DNA from: Prevotella vespertina
GTDB lineage: Bacteria; Bacteroidota; Bacteroidia; Bacteroidales; Bacteroidaceae
Assembly: GCF_009728485.1 (NCBI RefSeq)
Contig: NZ_VVIQ01000001.1
Location: 186,001 to 250,000 of the forward strand
Direction of reading: 5' to 3'
Length of the DNA: 64,000 nt
Shown: positions 17,602 to 25,987 of the stretch, piece by piece
How positions within the stretch are numbered: the stretch's first letter is position 1
How the letters are laid out: each line of letters opens with the position of its first letter
Translations under genes and position numbers: made by a program
Notes under the pieces: generated by a model
The model's database searches: none
What the model saw: only the letters and a program-made list of their open reading frames with translations
What the model was told of the DNA's origin: nothing

Positions 17602-19725
17602 ATGAAGAAATCAACCTTACTTATTGCTGCGTCATTGGCTTTAAGCAGTCCTTCTATCCATGCTGATGAAGGTATGTGGACGCTCCACAACCTCCCAGAT
17701 GCAGTCTATGAACAGATGGTGGCAGAGGGTTTTCAGTTACCATGTGACATGATTTACAACTCACCCAACGCTATTAGCAATTACGTTGTGAGCTTCTCTG
17801 GTTACTGTTCTGGCGTTGTTGTATCTCCAGATGGATTGGTCTTCACCAATCACCATTGCGGTTTTAGTGCTATCAATGCCCACTCCACCGTAGAACATGA
17901 CTATATGAAGGATGGCTTCTATGCGAAGAATTACGTTGAAGAACTGCCTAACGAGAACCTCTATGTGTCGTTTATGAAGAAGCAAGAGGACGTTACGGCA
18001 CGTGTAAACAAGCTCATCGCAGGAAAGAACGCAGAGCAGACTGAAGCTATCATAGATTCCCTCACGAATCATCTAACCGATTCCATCAAGGCGATTGATA
18101 AGACTTTACACATCAACATCGACCCTTTCTATGAGGGAAATAAGTATTATGCAACAACTTATCAGGACTTCCCTGATGTCCGTCTCGTATTCACTGTACC
18201 TAAGAGTATGGGTAAGTTTGGTGGTGAGACAGATAACTGGATGTGGCCGAGACAGACGTGTGACTTCTCTGTATTCCGCATCTACGCAGACCCTAAAACG
18301 AATGGTCCTGCAGCCTACTCAAAGGACAATGTGCCTTATCACCCAGCCCATTGGGCACCCGTGAGCATGCAGGGTTACAAGGACAAGGACTTCGCTATGA
18401 CCATTGGTTACCCTGGTTCAACAAGTCGTTACTTGTCTTCTTATGGTATTCAACAGCGTCGTGACATTGATAATTCTGTACGTGTTCAAGCTCGAGATAT
18501 CAAACTCGCACTCATGAAGAAGTACATGGATAAGAACGAGAAGACACGTATACAATACGAGAACAGGTACGTCCAGGCTGCGAACTATTGGAAGAACTCC
18601 ATGGGAATGAACAAGTGTATCGACTCTATCGGACTGATTCGTCAGAAGGCAGAGTACGAAGCTCGCATTCGTGCATGGCTCCAAGAGAAGAATATCCAAG
18701 CCCCAACTATAAAGGTAGACTTCGATAAGTTGGCTAAGCTCTATTCGAATAGTAATGATGCAAAACTTGCCAGTATGTATTGGATGGAGTCGTTCTGGAG
18801 AACGTCAGAGTTATTCACCAGAGCACTTAACATGGCTCGTGGCTCCCTCAAGGTGTACGGTCCTGCGAACGAACCAAAGAAGCAGTACATGGTATATGAG
18901 GATAATCAAGATGAATGGAACCCTACCCTTGACCAAGAGATGGCGGCTGCCATGCTTAAAAACTATTGTGAACACGTACCAGCTAAGTTCCTTCCTGACT
19001 TCTACGAGACTATCAAGACGGAGTTCGGCAACGATTATGAGAAGTACACCAAGTTCGTTTATTCACAGAGCAAACTACTCAAGAAAGGTCAAAAGTTCTA
19101 TCAGGACGAGAAGACACTCAAGGACCCTGGAGTGCTGTTAGGCATTAGCTTATTGATAAATTATCGTGCCATTCTTGCCGACCTCAGCAATAAGACGGAA
19201 GAGATTGACGCTGAAGAGAAGAAGTTGTGTGAGGCTAAAGTACAAATGGAGATGGACTTGCCACATTATAGCGATGCCAATTCCACCATGCGCCTATCGT
19301 ATGGACAGGTGGGAGGATACATGATTGGAGGCTTCAACAGCAACTATTATACAACTGCAGAGAGTATTGTTAAGAAGATGGATGAGGGCTCAAAGATAGA
19401 GGACTATCAGGTAGAACCTATCATGAAAGAGCTTATGAGTGCAAAAGACTTCGGTTCTTACACTGACAAGACGACTGGTAAGATGCAACTATGTTTCCTT
19501 ACTAACAATGATATCACTGGTGGTAACTCTGGTTCCCCGATGTTTGATGGCAAGGGACGACTCATTGGTCTCGCCTTTGATGGCAACTGGGATAGCCTCT
19601 CAAGTGACATCAATTTCGACCGCAAACTTGCTCGTTGCATTGGCGTCGACATCCGTTTTGTACTCTATCTCATGGATAAGTGGGGGCATGCTGACCGTCT
19701 ATTAAAGGAGATCAATCCACAATAA
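17602..19725 (+). CDS. S46 family dipeptidyl peptidase, DPP7-like
   Basis: A 707-residue secreted serine exopeptidase that removes dipeptides from peptide N-termini in the periplasm or at the surface, feeding amino-acid fermentation. The signal peptide ends near SIHA-DEG (20-22). The catalytic His is His85 in FTNHHCG and the nucleophile Ser643 in GGNSGSP. The residue 18 positions after the nucleophile is Gly661; in the family, Gly here marks DPP7 (hydrophobic P1) and Arg marks DPP11 (acidic P1). DPP7-type specificity is therefore inferred. The length matches the family (about 700-720). Confidence 0.92.
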   Translation: MKKSTLLIAASLALSSPSIHADEGMWTLHNLPDAVYEQMVAEGFQLPCDMIYNSPNAISNYVVSFSGYCSGVVVSPDGLVFTNHHCGFSAINAHSTVEHDYMKDGFYAKNYVEELPNENLYVSFMKKQEDVTARVNKLIAGKNAEQTEAIIDSLTNHLTDSIKAIDKTLHINIDPFYEGNKYYATTYQDFPDVRLVFTVPKSMGKFGGETDNWMWPRQTCDFSVFRIYADPKTNGPAAYSKDNVPYHPAHWAPVSMQGYKDKDFAMTIGYPGSTSRYLSSYGIQQRRDIDNSVRVQARDIKLALMKKYMDKNEKTRIQYENRYVQAANYWKNSMGMNKCIDSIGLIRQKAEYEARIRAWLQEKNIQAPTIKVDFDKLAKLYSNSNDAKLASMYWMESFWRTSELFTRALNMARGSLKVYGPANEPKKQYMVYEDNQDEWNPTLDQEMAAAMLKNYCEHVPAKFLPDFYETIKTEFGNDYEKYTKFVYSQSKLLKKGQKFYQDEKTLKDPGVLLGISLLINYRAILADLSNKTEEIDAEEKKLCEAKVQMEMDLPHYSDANSTMRLSYGQVGGYMIGGFNSNYYTTAESIVKKMDEGSKIEDYQVEPIMKELMSAKDFGSYTDKTTGKMQLCFLTNNDITGGNSGSPMFDGKGRLIGLAFDGNWDSLSSDINFDRKLARCIGVDIRFVLYLMDKWGHADRLLKEINPQ

Positions 19726-19791
19726 GCACAAGTAAAATCGGCTATCTGATGAAGAGAATATCAATCACCAGATAGCGTAACACAAATAACC

Positions 19792-19858
19792 AAGAGGCTG
19801 TATCGGTTCTCTTATCAATACAAACGATTGATAAAAGGATGTGATACAGCCTCTTTTT
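19792..19858 (+). terminator. Intrinsic terminator after the S46 peptidase
   Basis: Perfect 13-bp stem AAGAGGCTGTATC (19792-19804) with GATACAGCCTCTT (19843-19855), an inner TTATCAAT/ATTGATAA stem, and a T-run. A smaller hairpin (GCTATCTG, 19741-19748, with CAGATAGC, 19769-19776) precedes it. Confidence 0.85.
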
Positions 19859-20000
19859 AGCTATGAACAAACCGCTAGATAGGTATTAAAGCCCAGCTTC
19901 TTATTGTGATAACACAGCTTTTCTTCCATCAAAACGGAGTTTACTCTTTATTATTAAGGAGCGTGAGACAGGTTGCTCACTACCAACAAAAAGGATGTGC

Positions 20001-20489
20001 CTAATCAGACACATCCTCTTTCTCTATGCTTAGTAATTGTCTTTTTCGGTCTGTTCCACCCGCATAACCACCCAAGGTTCCATTCGAAGCAATGACTCGA
20101 TGACAGGGAACAAAGAGCATTAAAGGGTTATGACCATTGGCATTTCCAACTGCTCTTACAGCCTTCTCTCGTCCCATTCTTCGGGCTTGTTCGGTATAAG
20201 AGAGCGTCGCTCCGTAAGGAATGGTTAATAAGGTCTGCCATGCGAGACGTTGGAAGGGTGTTCCGTCAAAGCCCAATGGTAAGTCAAATGAGCCTCGTTT
20301 GCCAGAGAAATAATCGTTTAACTGCCGACAAGCCTCAGCCAATAAGGAATCATCCGAACTATCAACTTCCGTCCAATCATCGCCTATCTTCCTCTCCATA
20401 ACATCCTCCCACCAGCAATACCTTAGCTTTCCTTCAGCCTCAGCAAGCACGAGTATGCCCAAGGGAGATTGGTAACGACAATAGAACAT
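20001..20489 (-). CDS. ogt: Methylated-DNA--[protein]-cysteine S-methyltransferase
   Basis: A 162-residue suicide repair protein that takes the methyl group from O6-methylguanine onto its own cysteine. The active site is PCHRV with Cys129, preceded by the helix-turn-helix (TPFQRLAWQTLLTIPYG, then RAVGNANGHNP) that binds the minor groove. Size and order match Ogt/MGMT, without an Ada regulatory domain. It lies 25 nt downstream of the DEAD-box helicase on the same strand and is probably cotranscribed with it. Confidence 0.93.
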   Translation of the reverse strand: MFYCRYQSPLGILVLAEAEGKLRYCWWEDVMERKIGDDWTEVDSSDDSLLAEACRQLNDYFSGKRGSFDLPLGFDGTPFQRLAWQTLLTIPYGATLSYTEQARRMGREKAVRAVGNANGHNPLMLFVPCHRVIASNGTLGGYAGGTDRKRQLLSIEKEDVSD

Positions 20490-20514
20490 AACAGAAGGTT
20501 AGGGTTGATAAGAC

Positions 20515-22488
20515 TTATTTCTTCGGGCGTCTACGTGCCCACCCCTCTTCTGAGAAGTCGGGTTCTTCCCCTTTCAGCTTTGCTGGTGCACCTTTCATAA
20601 GCTCTTTCCAATCGTCCTTCTTGAACTTATGTGTAGCAAACTGAGCGTCATTCTCTGCTTGACGACGCCCACGACCTCTGCGCCCACGATCGTCTTGGCG
20701 ACCTTCAGCACGGCTTCCGTAACCACCACGACTACCAGTGGAACGACCACCAGCCGAGCGTCCGTGCCCTGGTTCATCAGCATCATTACAACGCACTTTA
20801 CGCCTCTTGTAGACAGCACCATCTAAGGCTTTCATCACCTTCTGGGCGTCTTGTTCAGGCACTTCGATGTAACTTTGCTTCCCAAGGAGGTCTATATGCC
20901 CCACTGCCTGGTGCCCATTCATATTCTTATTAATGAATTGCATCACCTCACCAGGATAGAAGCCGTCATTCTTACCGAGGTTAATAAAGAGTCGCTTAAA
21001 GCCCTTCTCTGCCTTACGTGCGCCACGGCTGTGCGTTGCTCTGCCCTCACTACGACCGCTACGCCCCTCCTCACGACTGCTGCGAGCCGATGGTTTCTCA
21101 ATCTCTGGCGCATTCTTATAATAGTCAAGGAAGCGTCCAAAGGTGGACGTAACAATCTTCTTGATAAGATCCTCCTTATCTATATACTCAAACTGGCGGT
21201 TGATATCCTCCATGTAAGGTACTATCTGCTCCTCATCTACATCCGTCTTCAAGATGTTATCCATCGTTTTGAAGAGTTGTTTCTTGCATATCTCTTCAGG
21301 CGAAGGAAGCGTTCCATCAATAAATTCCTTACCTATCTCACGTTCAATGTTACGTATCTTATATTTCTCACGAGAGTGGATAATCGAAATGGAAGTACCC
21401 TTCTTGCCCGCACGACCTGTACGCCCCGAACGGTGGGTATAGTTTTCTATATCGTCAGGAAGCCCATAGTTGATGACATGCGTCAAATCATTCACATCCA
21501 ATCCACGTGCTGCAACATCGGTCGCAACGAGGATTTGTGTGAGATGAGAGCGGAACTTCTGCATTGTAAGGTCACGTTGTTGCTGTGACAAGTCGCCATG
21601 TAACGACTCTGCATTGTATCCGTCTTTAATCAACTTATCGGCTATCTCTTGTGTTTCTACCTTTGTTCTACAGAATACAATGGCGTAGATCTTAGGGTAG
21701 AAGTCCACCAATCGCTTCAAAGCAAGGTACTTGTCGCGTGCATTCACCATATAATAGATATGGTTAACGCTCTCTGCTCCTTCGTTACGACTGCCCACAA
21801 CAATCTCTTTATAGTCGTGCAAGTAGCCCTTAGCCACCTTCTCTACATCCCTACTCATCGTTGCAGAGAAGAGAAGAGTATTACGATCTTCAGGCACACC
21901 AGTGAGTATCTCGGTGATACTCTCTTGGAAACCCATGTTCAACATTTCGTCTGCTTCATCCAAGACAACGTTCCGTACTTGGTCCAAACGAGCCTTTCCA
22001 CGGTGCATTAAGTCGATCAATCGACCCGGAGTTGCCACAATGATTTGTACACCATGGCGCAACTGATGAATCTGGGTATCGATGGAAGCACCGCCATAAA
22101 CGGCTGCGATGTGCAGATGAGGGATGTACTTACCGAAGTCCTTGAGGTCATCTGCAATCTGCAAGCATAACTCTCGGGTCGGACTAAGCACTATCGCTTG
22201 TGTCGACTTACTGCTTGTATCAATCCTCTGAAGCAGTGGTAAGCCAAAGGCAGCCGTCTTTCCAGTACCAGTCTGCGCTAGGGCGATAACGTCATTTCGA
22301 TTACCTAATAAATAAGGGATTACTTCTTCTTGTACAGGCATTGGATGTTCAAATCCAAGCTCACTAATGGCACGGCGAATCTCTTCGCTCACGCCCAACT
22401 CTTCAAATGTCTTCAAATTCGTTTGTTTATTATTTATTATCCTATAGAAAAGGTAAACTCGCCACCAAACGAACCCACAGAAAGACAC
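20515..22488 (-). CDS. DEAD-box RNA helicase (DeaD/CsdA type)
   Basis: A protein of up to 657 residues with all the DEAD-box motifs: Q-motif region, AQTGTGKTAAFG (motif I), PTREL (Ia), DEAD (II), SAT (III) and HRSGRTGRAG (VI), then a C-terminal RNA-binding domain of the DbpA/CsdA kind (KGFKRLFINLGKNDGFYPGE onward) and an Arg/Gly-rich tail. It remodels structured RNA in ribosome assembly and cold adaptation. Start choice is uncertain: the ATG at 22488 adds 24 odd residues, while relatives start at KTFEELGV, which fits a TTG start at 22416. The promoter box at 22556-22563 allows either. Confidence 0.93.
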   Translation of the reverse strand: MSFCGFVWWRVYLFYRIINNKQTNLKTFEELGVSEEIRRAISELGFEHPMPVQEEVIPYLLGNRNDVIALAQTGTGKTAAFGLPLLQRIDTSSKSTQAIVLSPTRELCLQIADDLKDFGKYIPHLHIAAVYGGASIDTQIHQLRHGVQIIVATPGRLIDLMHRGKARLDQVRNVVLDEADEMLNMGFQESITEILTGVPEDRNTLLFSATMSRDVEKVAKGYLHDYKEIVVGSRNEGAESVNHIYYMVNARDKYLALKRLVDFYPKIYAIVFCRTKVETQEIADKLIKDGYNAESLHGDLSQQQRDLTMQKFRSHLTQILVATDVAARGLDVNDLTHVINYGLPDDIENYTHRSGRTGRAGKKGTSISIIHSREKYKIRNIEREIGKEFIDGTLPSPEEICKKQLFKTMDNILKTDVDEEQIVPYMEDINRQFEYIDKEDLIKKIVTSTFGRFLDYYKNAPEIEKPSARSSREEGRSGRSEGRATHSRGARKAEKGFKRLFINLGKNDGFYPGEVMQFINKNMNGHQAVGHIDLLGKQSYIEVPEQDAQKVMKALDGAVYKRRKVRCNDADEPGHGRSAGGRSTGSRGGYGSRAEGRQDDRGRRGRGRRQAENDAQFATHKFKKDDWKELMKGAPAKLKGEEPDFSEEGWARRRPKK

Positions 22489-22555
22489 TTGCCTGCGCTC
22501 TTCTCTTCAACTAAAACACGCAGACTCTCAGGTGGCATGCTACCTTTATGGGGTG

Positions 22556-22563
22556 CAAAGGTA
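22556..22563 (-). promoter_or_regulatory. Promoter -7 box for the DEAD-box helicase
   Basis: Reverse strand reads TACCTTTG; the transcript would start near 22550. Confidence 0.6.
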
Positions 22564-22751
22564 CGCTAAGAAGTTGGATCTTACAAATAAAACAAACTAT
22601 AAATCAGCCTTCTTAGAGAATAAGAAACAAATAGTTTACGATGTTCACTATATATACTTTGCATAAATATGGACGAACTTTTCTTACTGTTATAAAGTCT
22701 AAAAGCAAAAGAATTTACTTATCAGAATGTCCTCTTTTAATACTTTTTTCG

Positions 22752-22759
22752 TACCTTTG
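22752..22759 (+). promoter_or_regulatory. Promoter -7 box for the small RNA
   Basis: TACCTTTG, with no protein gene on this strand for 3 kb downstream. The first base of the predicted transcript is about 22765. Confidence 0.6.
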
Positions 22760-22764
22760 TAACG

Positions 22765-22885
22765 TCAAATAGAAAAATAGTCGTTATTAAAGTTAATTAT
22801 TTGAGTTAGTACAGAAGCATACAACTTACGTGAGTAAGTTAGATGTTAAATGAAAGACTTCGCAGGGATGCGAAGTCTTTTTGTT
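22765..22885 (+). ncRNA. Candidate small RNA with three stem-loops
   Basis: About 120 nt from a TACCTTTG promoter to an intrinsic terminator, in the gap between two leftward genes. Stem 1: TCAAATA (22765-22771) with TATTTGA (22798-22804). Stem 2: AACTTAC (22823-22829) with GTAAGTT (22834-22840), closed by a GTGA tetraloop. Stem 3, the terminator: perfect 12 bp, 22853-22864 with 22869-22880, GGGA tetraloop, then TTGTTT. Both tetraloops fit GNRA. No convincing reading frame runs through it. It could be a trans-acting sRNA or a 6S-like RNA; the family was not recognised. Confidence 0.65.
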
Positions 22886-22889
22886 TATT

Positions 22890-22955
22890 ACTAACATCTA
22901 ATACTTATCTTACTAACACCTAATTAAAATCCTAATAACAGCTAATTAAATCGGA
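22890..22955. repeat. Intergenic array, period 22 bp (3 units)
   Basis: Units at 22890-22911, 22912-22933 and 22934-22955 with the core CTAACA-CTAAT; it begins right after the small-RNA terminator. The core differs from the other arrays but the period is the same. Downstream, AATAAACTATT (23001-23011) pairs with 23023-23033 as an AT-rich hairpin. Confidence 0.65.
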
Positions 22956-23112
22956 GGAAACTTACTCCTATAGTGCAAAGGAGCATTAGTTAAAAACAAA
23001 AATAAACTATTAATCAAAGAAGAATAGTTTATTTAATTCTATTTATTAGACTATTTTTCACGACAAACAAACATTCTTTCAAACAAAAAGAAGTATCTAT
23101 CAGATAATAAAA

Positions 23113-23163
23113 TACCCTTTGGTGCAAGGTTTGATATGCTATCATCCATTGCTCCAAAGGGTA
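23113..23163 (-). terminator. Terminator of the NADH dehydrogenase gene
   Basis: TACCCTTTGG (23113-23122) pairs with CCAAAGGGTA (23154-23163), with further inner pairing; on the reverse strand it is followed by TTTTATT. Confidence 0.75.
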
Positions 23164-23198
23164 AATTCTTATCCTACTAGACTGCTGAACTGAAAGAT

Positions 23199-24470
23199 TT
23201 ACTTGGCTTTCAGTATCAGACGCAGGCTCTGTTTGTAATTCAAATAATTCCAAACCCAATTTAAGAGAATGAATGTCTTGTTCTTTACTCCTAGAATAGA
23301 ACGAAGGTGAACTACCAACCACAAGAACCAAGCAGGGAATCCTCCAAACTTTTGACCATTAATCTCTGCAACTGCATGATTGCGCCCAATGGTCGCCATA
23401 ACACCAAGGTTCTTGTACTTAAATGGCTTTTCTTCCTGTCCTTTCAACTGGTTTTTAAGATTCTGCGCAACACATTTTGCCTGTTGCAAAGCCACTTGTG
23501 CTAACTGAGGATGACCTAACGGATACTCCTTATCGCCCTCTATCAAACTCTGATCGCCTATAGCATAAACATCTTGTAAGCCCTTCACACGACAGAAACG
23601 ATTGGTAAGGATTCTACCAGCATGACCTATGCTTTCCTTCGGCAAACCCTCGATAGTGTTCGCACAAATACCACTCACCCAGATAACTGTCTCTGCAGGA
23701 ATCTCAAGTCCGGCACTTGTTTTCAATATACCATCCTTATACTCTGTTGCAAACTGCGGCTGACGAATATGCACATGTAGCTCTTTCAAATCGCGCTCAG
23801 CCCTTGCTGAGGATGCAGGATCCATTGCCGAAAGAAGTCTATCAGCTGCATTAACAAGATAAATGTGCATCTGTGAGGACTCAAGATCAGGGTAATCACG
23901 CTCCAAAATATTCTTCTTCATCTCGGCTACAGCACCTGCAATTTCCACACCAGAGGCACCTCCACCCACAACAACAATGTTCATTAGAGCCTGTTTGCGT
24001 GCTGGATCATCCTCGGTCTCAGCCTTCTCAAGATTACGAAGGATGGTATTACGAAGGCGCATAGCCTCTCCCACCGTCTTCATCGGGAGTGTTGTTGCCT
24101 CAATATCCTTGTTTCCAAAGTAGTTTGTCTTCGCTCCTGCAGCCAAAACAAGGTAGTCGTAATGGACGTCACCCACTGATGTTTTAATCATCTTATTGCT
24201 TGCGTCCACTGCTTCTACCTTTGCCATACGGAAGAAAAAGTCGTCTTTTCCTTGGAAGATACGGCGGAATGGGAACGAGATACTACTTGGCTCAAGTCCT
24301 GCTGATGCCACTTGATAAATTAAAGGAGGGAACTGATGATAGTTATTCTTATCTATCAAGACCACTTGAAAGTCGTTATCAACCAACTTAGATGCCAATT
24401 CCAATCCACCTAGTCCACCTCCAACGATGACGACTCTTTGCTTATCTGTATGCGCAATGTTTGCTTTCAT
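23199..24470 (-). CDS. ndh: Type II NADH:quinone dehydrogenase (NDH-2)
   Basis: A 423-residue flavoprotein with two Rossmann motifs: FAD-binding VIVGGGLGGLELA near residue 14 and NAD-binding VVVGGGASGVEIAG near 164, plus the C-terminal FAD contact AIGDQSLIEGD. The last 60 residues are hydrophobic and amphipathic (FPAWFLWLVVHLRSILG), the part that anchors NDH-2 to the inner face of the membrane. It passes electrons from NADH to menaquinone without pumping protons, and could supply the fumarate reductase encoded near 50 kb. It is monocistronic. Confidence 0.85.
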   Translation of the reverse strand: MKANIAHTDKQRVVIVGGGLGGLELASKLVDNDFQVVLIDKNNYHQFPPLIYQVASAGLEPSSISFPFRRIFQGKDDFFFRMAKVEAVDASNKMIKTSVGDVHYDYLVLAAGAKTNYFGNKDIEATTLPMKTVGEAMRLRNTILRNLEKAETEDDPARKQALMNIVVVGGGASGVEIAGAVAEMKKNILERDYPDLESSQMHIYLVNAADRLLSAMDPASSARAERDLKELHVHIRQPQFATEYKDGILKTSAGLEIPAETVIWVSGICANTIEGLPKESIGHAGRILTNRFCRVKGLQDVYAIGDQSLIEGDKEYPLGHPQLAQVALQQAKCVAQNLKNQLKGQEEKPFKYKNLGVMATIGRNHAVAEINGQKFGGFPAWFLWLVVHLRSILGVKNKTFILLNWVWNYLNYKQSLRLILKAK

Positions 24471-24603
24471 TATCCTGCATTATTTATGTTTTGTATGTTT
24501 GTTACCTATTCTTATATTAAAGTAAACAGAGAATATCATGCCAAGGCAATCTCCTTTTCAAAGAAAAGGACGTCAAATACCTCTGTTTCATATCTATAAA
24601 TTC

Positions 24604-25845
24604 CTATTCGTAAATTAGTTTCGTAAGTTGCTCTTCAACGAACAACTCTTGTGCAACTGCTTGTATCTCCTCTGCCGTAATGGCGTCAATATTACGATAA
24701 AGAGCCGTTATGTCCTTCTTCCAACCATAGTGCAAGAAGCCTTTACCGAAGTCAAGTGCAAGGTTCTCACGGTTGTCGCAGGCTATACCAATCTGCCCTT
24801 TAATCTGCTGTTTGGCTATTGTTAGTTCTGAATCTGTCAATGGTTTGTCGATGAAATGGTCTAATTCTGCATGTACAAGTGCCATACATTCATCCACATC
24901 TTGTGCGTCACAACCAAAGTAAATACTCCATAATCCAGTTGAAGAGTAGCTTACCATCGTACTTTCTACTGTGTACACCAGCCCTCTCCGTTCGCGTAAT
25001 GCAAGGTTCAAACGTGCACTCATACCTGGACCACCTAATATGTTATTCAAGAGATAGAGTGCCATTCGCCGTTTATCATGCACTGCATAGGCACGATTAC
25101 CAATCATTACATGTGCTTGATGAGTGTGTTTGTCAATCTTAATTGTCTGTGGTTCGTATGCACTCAATACTGGCAATGACTTCTCCAAATGCTTATCAAG
25201 TTCGCCAACCATGGTCACATTTGTGCCATTCTCTTGTGACAAGAGTTGCAAAAGTATGTTGAAATCAACGTTACCATAGGCAAAGAAGACGGCATTATCA
25301 GGTCGGTAATGTTGCTGCGTGAAGTGGAGTGCATCTTTGGTAGTGAACTTTCTCACACGTTCTGACGCCCCTAAGATGTTATGCCCCAATGGATGACCAT
25401 GAAAGATAAGGTTCTCGAACTCATCATATATCAGTTCAGAAGGGCTGTCGTTATACGATTCTATCTCGTCACAGATGACTTCCACCTCCTTATCAATCTC
25501 CTTCTGAGGATAGACACTATGAAAGACTATATCCGTAAGAAGGCTTATAGCCCTTGGAAGATGTTCCTTCAAGATAGCAGAATAATACACTGTATCGGTC
25601 TTAGTGGTAAATGCATTCAAATCACCTCCCACCTCCTCAAGACAGTTTATGACGTCTAAAGCGGTGCGACGAGTGGTACCCTTGAATGTAACATGCTCAC
25701 AGAAATGTGCTATTCCCTCCTCGTTCGATTGCTCATGGGCTGCTCCTGCATTGATTTGGTAGCCACAATAAACCACAGGTGAGGCTGTTTGAAGAGCGAT
25801 AATACGCAGTCCGTTATCCAAGACTGCCGTTTGATATTCTATCAT
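24604..25845 (-). CDS. M16 family zinc metallopeptidase
   Basis: A 413-residue peptidase with the inverted zinc motif HFCEH (His47-Glu50-His51) and the third ligand near Glu127 in EVEVICDEIESY, as in pitrilysin and mitochondrial processing peptidase beta. The C-terminal half is the second, inactive M16 domain (RMALYLLNNILGGPGMSARLN and RERRGLVYTV). The frame is open up to an ATG at 25896, but the TACTTTTG box at 25850-25857 lies inside that extension, so the ATG at 25845 (MIEYQTAVLDNGL, the normal family start) is chosen. The mRNA then begins almost exactly at the start codon. Confidence 0.88.
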   Translation of the reverse strand: MIEYQTAVLDNGLRIIALQTASPVVYCGYQINAGAAHEQSNEEGIAHFCEHVTFKGTTRRTALDVINCLEEVGGDLNAFTTKTDTVYYSAILKEHLPRAISLLTDIVFHSVYPQKEIDKEVEVICDEIESYNDSPSELIYDEFENLIFHGHPLGHNILGASERVRKFTTKDALHFTQQHYRPDNAVFFAYGNVDFNILLQLLSQENGTNVTMVGELDKHLEKSLPVLSAYEPQTIKIDKHTHQAHVMIGNRAYAVHDKRRMALYLLNNILGGPGMSARLNLALRERRGLVYTVESTMVSYSSTGLWSIYFGCDAQDVDECMALVHAELDHFIDKPLTDSELTIAKQQIKGQIGIACDNRENLALDFGKGFLHYGWKKDITALYRNIDAITAEEIQAVAQELFVEEQLTKLIYE

Positions 25846-25849
25846 AGTG

Positions 25850-25857
25850 CAAAAGTA
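25850..25857 (-). promoter_or_regulatory. Promoter -7 box abutting the M16 start (leaderless)
   Basis: Reverse strand reads TACTTTTG; only 4 nt separate its last G from the ATG at 25845. Confidence 0.6.
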
Positions 25858-25918
25858 AGAAAAAAGAATGATATAGTAAGCGTCTTTGGCGACCAATAAA
25901 AAAAGAAGAGAGAAACTT

Positions 25919-25949
25919 TTTGTAGTCCGCTTAAATTACACTATATTTG
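25919..25949 (+). promoter_or_regulatory. Promoter of the PfkB kinase
   Basis: TTTG at 25919-25922, 19-bp spacer, TATATTTG at 25942-25949. It decides the start at 25988 against the upstream ATG at 25886. Confidence 0.75.
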
Positions 25950-25987
25950 CACAACTAAAGTGGAACACAATTGTAATTCACAATCAA

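Noticed and set aside
19894..19980. Possible eighth array (CAGCTT spaced 21-22 bp) after the S46 terminator
   Set aside because: Only six bases match between the units; too weak to separate from chance.
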